Assembly: GCA_009760855.2 (NCBI GenBank)
Contig: WPIO01000010.1
Span: forward strand, 5,194,001 to 5,258,000
Source: Cristatella mucedo
Taxonomy: Eukaryota; Bryozoa; Phylactolaemata; Cristatellidae
Reading direction: 5' to 3'
DNA: 64,000 nucleotides
Below, in pieces: positions 58,489 to 64,000 of this stretch. Every line of letters begins with the position of its first letter. Position 1 is the first letter of the stretch. The notes under the pieces were generated by a model. That model saw only the letters and a program-made list of their open reading frames with translations, made no database searches and was not told the DNA's origin. The position numbers were made by a program, and so were the translations under genes.

Positions 58489-58613
58489 AGCATGATATTA
58501 CTCACCATTCACTTGTGTTTCCTTTTGCAGCAAATGTAAAGCGCCTAGAAAGAGATTGAGTTCTCTGAAGGCACTTTATCGAGTGCATTATTATTATTAT
58601 TATTATTATTACG
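58168..58613 (+). mobile_element. Family-1 LINE, end of ORF and complete 3' UTR
   Basis: It reads PRTNLKSFGDRAFSS and YAPKAWNSLPTAL (58168-58262), then the 3' UTR with an internal (ATT)n at 58448-58487. GCAAATGTAAAGCGCCTAG and the terminal (ATT)n follow at 58587-58611. A single shift separates the conserved box from TTFKKNVKT. Confidence 0.92.
58448..58487 (+). repeat. (ATT)n microsatellite inside LINE 3' UTR
   Basis: About 13 ATT units. Other short ATT/AAT tracts at 57526-57550, 58587-58611, 59323-59337 and 63655-63679 are LINE tails. Confidence 0.95.
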
Positions 58614-58735
58614 GTGCTCGCCCCGACGGAGTTCTGGCTGAGGTCGTGAGCTCGAGCCCTAAGGCATATGTGAAGCCTGAATAGAGACTAAATTCTCTTA
58701 GGGTGCTATACAAATTAATTAAGTTATATTATTAT
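58613..58735 (+). mobile_element. SINE-B copy
   Basis: CTGGCTGAGGTCGTGAGCTC and GAGCCCTAAGGCATATGTG, then GAATAGAGACTAAATTCTC and TTAGGGTGCTATACAAATTA. It begins exactly at the end of the (ATT)n tail of the LINE. Confidence 0.82.
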
Positions 58736-58896
58736 AATGTCCTGTTCGGTGATCCTTAGCACACGGAAAAGTTAGATCTCAAATTTGAAGGTTTATTATC
58801 TTGCAAGCACCCAATATGTTCATAATTTATGTAGGAAACAACATATGCTAACATTCAGGAGAGTAATGTACCTTTAACGAGCAAGGATATCGGCTA

Positions 58897-58972
58897 GACC
58901 CATTCGCTATGTGTAAAGCAGCTGAATAGAGAATAAATTCTCTTATGGTGCTATACAAATGAATTATATATT
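58897..58972 (+). mobile_element. SINE-B 3' part
   Basis: GCTATGTGTAAAGCAGCTGA, GAGAATAAATTCTCTTATGG and TGCTATACAAATGAATTATA; the tRNA-like head is missing or worn. Confidence 0.75.
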
Positions 58973-59114
58973 TTAAATTCGTTTTTTGATTGCATAATAA
59001 TTAGGGTTGGTCGTTAGGATCAGAAGTGAATGCAAGTTTGTTGTTAGAATTGCTCAAATCAGTACAATCTTTATGAGTATCAAAACTAGCTTTTAATACC
59101 ATATTGTATGTATT

Positions 59115-59335
59115 TTAAGACGTCCCCTGACATGACGACATTTAAAAAGAAGCTTAATGCACACCTGTTTATTACAGCATTCAGTGGGTCTTTGTGATTC
59201 GTACTTCGTGACTCTTGTTGTTATTGAGCATGCTGCTGCCAACAAATTGATCGTGCTTCCTTTGCTGCAAATGCAAAGTGCCTAGAAAGAGATTGAGTTC
59301 TCAGAGGGTGCTCTATCAAATGTATTATTATTATT
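59115..59335 (+). mobile_element. Family-1 LINE 3' end, internally deleted
   Basis: It begins in the TSPDMTTFKKKLNAHL end of the ORF, crosses a shortened 3' UTR and ends GAGTTCTCAGAGGGTGCTCT and (ATT)n. Confidence 0.85.
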
Positions 59336-59389
59336 ATTCGTGTGTATGTGCCTGTTACACCATGCCTGCAGCTTGCAGATATTACCACC

Positions 59390-59475
59390 AATCATTTGGT
59401 AATACTTTCTATACAGCATGTAAAGTGCCTTGAAAGAGATTCAGTTCTCCTATGTATTATTATTAATATTATTTT
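59390..59475 (+). mobile_element. LINE 3' tail
   Basis: CAGCATGTAAAGTGCCTTGAAAGAGATTCAGTTC, then an ATT-rich end. Confidence 0.65.
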
Positions 59476-59699
59476 ATTATTAAGAAATTAGTCTGGAAAT
59501 ATTGTCGGTGTTTACTGACAATCTAGATTAAAAACGGAAATTGGTATTTAACTCGTATGTTTCTTAACGTTTCTTACGTAGTGACACCTGCTCACCAGCG
59601 TCTGACTGTGTGGCACATCCTTTACATCCTTTCCTGAGCTGCCAATACCATGCAATTACGCTCCTCGACTACCCCGCTGGCTCAGCTATGCTTCTCACT

Positions 59700-59845
59700 T
59701 ACTCCTTGTTGCTTGAGTTGAAGTCTGTTGGCTACCATAAGTGCACCTAAAGCTGCTTAGGCTTTCGGTGTGTTATAGAATACCCTCCAGCGCTATACGC
59801 ACTTAGTCCTTGTGGCATTGTGGAGTTACAGGCGGAGGTACATAG
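59700..59845 (+). mobile_element. Family-2 LINE 3' end
   Basis: AAGTCTGTTGGCTACCATAA, AGCGCTATACGCACTTAGTC and GTGGAGTTACAGGCGGAGG correspond in order to the 13755-13890 copy. Confidence 0.75.
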
Positions 59846-60420
59846 CTCTACATCTTTGGTCAACTTCTTGATATAGAGCAGCAGGAGAGCTGGAGCTCGG
59901 CCCAATCTTTCACGACTGCCAACCCTTATTACTTATCTTTTTTTCTGTCATTCGTCTGTTTTCCTATGAATGCGATTTTATGTGAGCATTATTGTGGAAG
60001 CCCAAGCAATTGGTGTACCAGTTTGTTAGAATCTGTCTTGCAAAACTGTACCAGACCTCGACTGCAAAGAAGTGCACCAGGCTTTTTGCTTGGTCTCTTT
60101 TGCTGATGTTCAGTGAGAGATCTCGTCAGTCGTTTGGGGGTCAGTCGTGCTGTAATCTGGCATCAAGAAGGGCCAGGCCAGCAAAGGTTGCTCAGACAAG
60201 TACCTCCAGTGAATGTCAATGCTTATGCTTGTAGATGCAGAAATGGCTTTATGCTTTTGTAGTCTGCCTTCCCTGGAGTAGTGGACAAGTTAGGAATTTT
60301 TTTCTATTCCCACAAATATTTAGTCTAATTTGTATTTGCAGCATTCAGCTGCTTGTAGCTTTATCTTATATATAGTACACTCAAGACCCAGCTTCTGTGG
60401 CTTGATGATTAGCCTTGCAA
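59846..60420 (+). other. Unassigned intronic stretch
   Basis: Inside the presumed intron 11. An 80-codon ORF (59992-60234) has no recognised domain. The missing TXNDC11 exon was looked for and not seen. Confidence 0.45.
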
Positions 60421-60429
60421 ACTATAGAC

Positions 60430-60617
60430 CAGCGGTTCTCAACCTGTGTGTTGCGACCCCCTTTTGGGGGGGTCGAACGACCCTTTCAGGGGTTGCCTAA
60501 GACCATCAGAAAACACACATCTCCACATTTTACACACAACAATTTTATGGTTGGGGGTCGCCACAACATGAGGAACTGTATTAAAGGGTCGCAGCATTTG
60601 AAGGTTGAGAACCACTG
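60430..60617 (+). mobile_element. Non-autonomous hAT element, SPIN/OC1/URR1-like, 188 bp
   Basis: Terminal inverted repeats: CAGCGGTTCTCAACCT at the left and AGGTTGAGAACCACTG at the right (one mismatch in 16). It is flanked by 8-bp target duplications CTATAGAC (60422-60429) and CCATAGAC (60618-60625), 7 of 8 identical and of hAT type. Inside are GTCGAACGACCCTTTCAGGG and GGTTGGGGGTCGCCACAACA, and then AGGAACTGTATTAAAGGGTC. These sequences closely resemble, from memory, the SPIN/OposCharlie1/URR1 group of vertebrate hAT MITEs. It has no transposase coding capacity. Confidence 0.88.
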
Positions 60618-60625
60618 CCATAGAC

Positions 60626-61075
60626 AGTGGTGAACCAAAAAATTGATGCACATGGCTTCTTACCTTTTTGAATTTTTCTGTGTGTATTTCCCTATTAACC
60701 GCACAAAACAGCTATGAAATAATAGTAACATATGTTTTTATTAAAAGAATTATAAGCGAGCTCGATAGCATAAGTTTGCATGGTTTATTAAAATGTGTTT
60801 TCGTTAAAAGAAATGTTTGCGCCCTCATTAGCTAAAGTCTGTATCGTATCATTTACGTTTTAGTGGACTGGAGTAGGACCAGCAGAGTAATGACCAGCGG
60901 TGGGACTCCAAAGTTATTTCCCCATTCCAAAAATTAGGTTTTCGTATCTGGTTAATAATGTGCACCCTTTATAATGAATCGCACATGTATATGTGATGCA
61001 GTAACAAGCCCACTGGGTACCACGAGGCTATGCCATTTTGGCTTCGGCTGCTTTTTGTGCAGTGCTTACCCAACG
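60626..61075 (+). other. Unassigned intronic stretch
   Basis: AT-rich sequence between the hAT element and the Tc1 relic. It may include the 5' part of the Tc1 element, but no terminal repeat was found. Confidence 0.45.
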
Positions 61076-61079
61076 ATTA

Positions 61080-61745
61080 CCCGGTTTTCCAAGAAGGGTG
61101 CTAGCCTCGCATTGAAAAGCAGTGATTATTCAAATCGAGCAATTTCGAGGAAGCTGTGTATTTCAAAAGCAACAGTGAGGTACAAATTGAAGAAACTAGA
61201 GCAGACCAGAGCGATGAATCGAGGATTCGGGAGCATCGCTGCTCAACAATACCGGACGACAGGAAAATGAAGGTGGCCGAAATTCGAAGCAAGTCTGCAT
61301 TTCGAAGAAAATTGTTAGATATTTGGAGCTGGGTTTACTATTTGATAGAGAACGATTGGGAAAATGCTCATTAAGTAAGATACGGGTAAGTAAGAAATAG
61401 TTCCGGGATTGCTAAGAAGATGCCACTACTTTGCGTTATTCGTAAGCGAAGGATACTTGCTTTTGCCCATATATTCCGGCACTGGACCCGGCTGAGTGGA
61501 TCAAAGTTCTCTGGATGGATGAATCTATGTTCACGCTCTTTGCTAGCTTTCATGGCACTCAGTGAGGATGGAGAAAAAGGGAAGAAGAGTATATAGATGT
61601 CTCAAAAAAGAACAGTCTGATAAGTTGGTGGTGGTGTAATGCTGTGGTGTTGCTTTAGCATGGCTGGTGTAGGGAGCTTGCATTGGTTGAAGGGCACTAT
61701 GAGTAGCAACACTATTTAGACATCGTTAAAGGGGAATGTCAATAA
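61080..61745 (+). mobile_element. Tc1-like transposase relic
   Basis: In shifting plus-strand frames it reads YSNRAISRKLCISKATVRY (61125-61185), the paired helix-turn-helix. It then gives IKVLWMDESMFTLF near 61500-61545, with the first catalytic Asp in the Tc1 WxDE context, and GGGVMLWCCFS near 61627-61660. Stops and shifts make it inactive. No terminal inverted repeats were identified. Confidence 0.78.
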
Positions 61746-61843
61746 AAATACTTATACAATTGATCCGACAATCGTATGTTTGCTTATGGTACCTTCCAGA
61801 AGACACATTAGAAATGGGATCGGAAGTTTTGACTTCCCCTTAA

Positions 61844-63680
61844 AAAATGATTGTGCAAGCTATGTCTGAAACAGATTTAGTCCCTTCAAGTCCTCTGGAC
61901 CCTATCCCCACTGTCCTGCTCCTACGTTGCATTGATCTGCTGCTGCCATGCATAACTAACATCATTAATATGTCATTAGCCTCAGGTCATGTCCCAGCAC
62001 CTTTCAAAAATGCTGTAGTCAGGCCTCTTCTCAAGAAAGCAACACTAGACCAAGAGAACTTGAGCAACTACCGCCCAGTCTCCCTTCTACCATTTCTATC
62101 AAAGATACTGGAACGGGTCGTGGCAGACCAGCTGAACTCATATATCGAAACCTCACACCTTGCTAGTAAATTCCAGTCTGGCTTTAGAGCTAATCACTCC
62201 ACAGAGTCAGCATAGCTTAGGGTATACAACGCCCTACTTAGGAATGCAGACATGGGTAGAGTGTCTCTGCTTGTTTTGCTCGATCTTTCGGCAGCTTTTG
62301 ACACCATCGATCACAAAGTTCTTCTAGAGCGCCTCTCATCACGCCTGGGCATCACTGGCACTGCTCTGCAGTGGTTCAGGTCCTATCTCAGTGGGAGACC
62401 CCAGAGTATTGACGTGAATGGACAAAGATCATCTGAAGTACCTCTGAAATAAGGAGTACCTCAGGGCTCCGTGCTAGGTCCGGTTCTTTTCACGGTTTAT
62501 ACTCTCCCTCTTGCTGATGTGATTGCCAAGCACAATCTAGGCTTTCACTTCTATGTGGATGACATTAAGTTGTACCTTTGCTTTGATCCCTCCCAGCCTT
62601 CGAGCACCTCAAGTTCTCTCGACTCACTGGCTGCATGCATTGATGACATCCGCACATGGATGGCAGCAAATTTTCTAAAACTAAACGATGACAAAACTAA
62701 TTTACTAGTTATGGGCAAACCCAGTGTGATTCTGAGATTAATTGATTGATTGATTCTGAGATTGGAAAGGCTGTCTCTCAAAATTGGCCGTGCCAGCATA
62801 TCTCCTGTCGAATCAGCTCGAAATCTAGGTGTCATATTCCAAAGCGACCTCTCGTTAGACGACCACATCAGCTCCACAGTCAAATCTGCCTATTTTCAGC
62901 TTCATAACATTGCTAAAATTCGGGCTTGTTTAGATAAAGATACCACAACTAAGTTGGTCCATGCATTCGTGACATCTCGTCTCGACTTCTGCAACTCACT
63001 GCTTACTGGCCTACCAGCATGTGCGATCAGGCGATTGCAGCTGGTGCAAAACTCTGCAGCTAGGCTTGTCCGTCGTGAGCGTCGCAGTTGCCACATTACT
63101 CCACTTCTCGCCGACCTGCACTGGTTACCAGTCAAGCAACGGATTGACTTCAAGGTTTTGTCGCTCACTTTTAGGTCTCTTCATTCTATGGCTCCAGCCT
63201 ATCTTTCAGAGATACTACCCCATCAGGCAAAGCATCGTACCACTCGCTTTTCGGAATCCAACAGTCTAGAAATACCTCGTACAAACCTTAAATCCTTTGG
63301 AGACCGTGCATTTAGCTCGTATGCTCCCACAGCCTGGAACTCCCTCCCGACCTGCATCAGAACATCCCCCGACCTGACCACATTTAAAAGAAACTTAAAA
63401 ACATACCTATTTAGGACAGCATTTAGTGGGTCCTTGTGATTCGTCCTCGATGTGCTTATGCGTGCTGACACTGTTCATGCTGCCACTAACCACATTTGCA
63501 TGCTGACCCAGTGCATGTAACCCCTAACCATGTTATTCATTTTGTTTGTTTTTCAAGCATGATTTTACTTACTATTCTATTGCGTATCACTTTGCAGCAA
63601 ATGTAAAGCGCCTAGAAAGAGATTAAGTTCTCTGAGGGCGCTTTATCAAGTGCAATATTATTATTATTATTATTATTAAA
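61844..63680 (+). mobile_element. Family-1 LINE (L2/CR1-like), best-preserved reverse transcriptase copy
   Basis: A single frame from 61847 to 63439 (about 530 codons) broken only by TAG 62213-62215, TAA 62450-62452 and TGA 62747-62749. Landmarks: NYRPVSLLPFLSKILE (62070-62115), FRANHSTES, LLVLLDLSAAFDTIDHK (62270-62320), GVPQGSVLGPVLF (62453-62491), FHFYVDDIKLYLCF (62541-62582; the usual YADD reads YVDD), KLNDDKTNLLV. The C-terminal HAFVTSRLDFCNSLL and GDRAFSSYAPTAWNSLP follow, then a 3' UTR and (ATT)n at 63655-63680. No endonuclease domain, so it is 5'-truncated. Confidence 0.93.
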
Positions 63681-64000
63681 ACTCGGCAGCTAGACTTTTC
63701 TGCCGTGAGCGTCGCAGTTGCCACATTACTCCACTTCTCGCCGACCTGCACTGGCTACCAGTCAAGCAACTGATTGACTTCAAGGTTTTGTCGCTCACTT
63801 TTCGGTCCCTTCATTCTATAGCTCCAGCCTATTTCTCCGACATACTTCCCCATCAGGCCAAGTATCGTACCACCCGCTTTTCGGAATCCAACAGTCTACA
63901 AATACCTCGTACAAACCTTAAATCCTTCGGAGACCGTGCATTTAGTTCGTATGCTCCCAAAGCCTGGAACTGCCTCCCGACCTGCGTCAGACCATCCCCT
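63681..64000 (+). mobile_element. Second family-1 LINE copy, cut by the window edge
   Basis: Starting directly after the (ATT)n of the preceding copy, it repeats the segment from the ITPLLADLHWLP region through GDRAFSSYAPKAWN (63935-63975), closely similar to 63050-63360. It runs off the window. Confidence 0.92.

Overview
This is animal (metazoan) nuclear DNA. It has spliced genes with GT-AG introns, many decayed non-LTR retrotransposons, tRNA-derived SINEs and DNA-transposon relics, long microsatellites and blocks rich in CpG. Nothing prokaryotic is visible. The host cannot be placed with certainty: the mix of repeats fits an invertebrate bilaterian, but no host-diagnostic gene is present.

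Only one conserved host gene is recognised with confidence. It is an orthologue of thioredoxin domain-containing protein 11 (TXNDC11), an endoplasmic-reticulum membrane protein of the protein disulfide isomerase class, on the plus strand. Eleven coding exons between 44976 and 57358 were placed by hand. Their reading phases agree at every junction and give about 780 residues. The gene runs off the right part of the window: the 3' exons after the CGFC-bearing exon were not found in the remaining 6.6 kb, which is filled by transposons.

Layout: 1-1200 holds two facing LINE fragments. 1640-10900 is GC-rich and CpG-rich, with (CCG)n, a CT microsatellite of about 670 bp, GT repeats and (GGCC)n; long ORFs here are low-complexity artefacts and no gene is recognised. 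12.3-15.3 kb holds minus-strand LINE pieces. 16.2-17.8 kb is a second GC-rich island with TG, GA and nonamer repeats. 18-44 kb is old transposon terrain: a family-2 LINE with endonuclease and reverse transcriptase remnants (22.2-24.65 kb), a Gypsy-type integrase relic (25.5-26.3 kb), minus-strand LINEs at 27.8-29.5, 31.0-33.0, 34.2-35.2, 38.35-39.96 and 40.8-41.4 kb, a probable solo LTR of 1468 bp with an exact 5-bp target duplication (35244-36711), and a MULE-like transposase relic (37.85-38.15 kb). 44.4-57.4 kb is TXNDC11 with repeats in its introns. 57.5-64 kb holds LINE 3' ends, SINEs, a 188-bp hAT element resembling the SPIN/OC1/URR1 group, a Tc1-like transposase relic and a relatively well-kept LINE reverse transcriptase (61.84-63.68 kb), followed by part of another copy.

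Two observations connect the repeats. The 3' tail of one SINE family (SINE-B) closely resembles the 3' end of the commonest LINE, the usual sign of a SINE that borrows that LINE's reverse transcriptase. SINEs are also nested inside LINEs and inside one another, which gives a relative age order. I found no convincing new multi-gene system. The best leads are the hAT element, because its close relatives are known for horizontal transfer, the LINE/SINE partnership, the LTR with internal tandem repeats and the lineage-specific expansion within TXNDC11.
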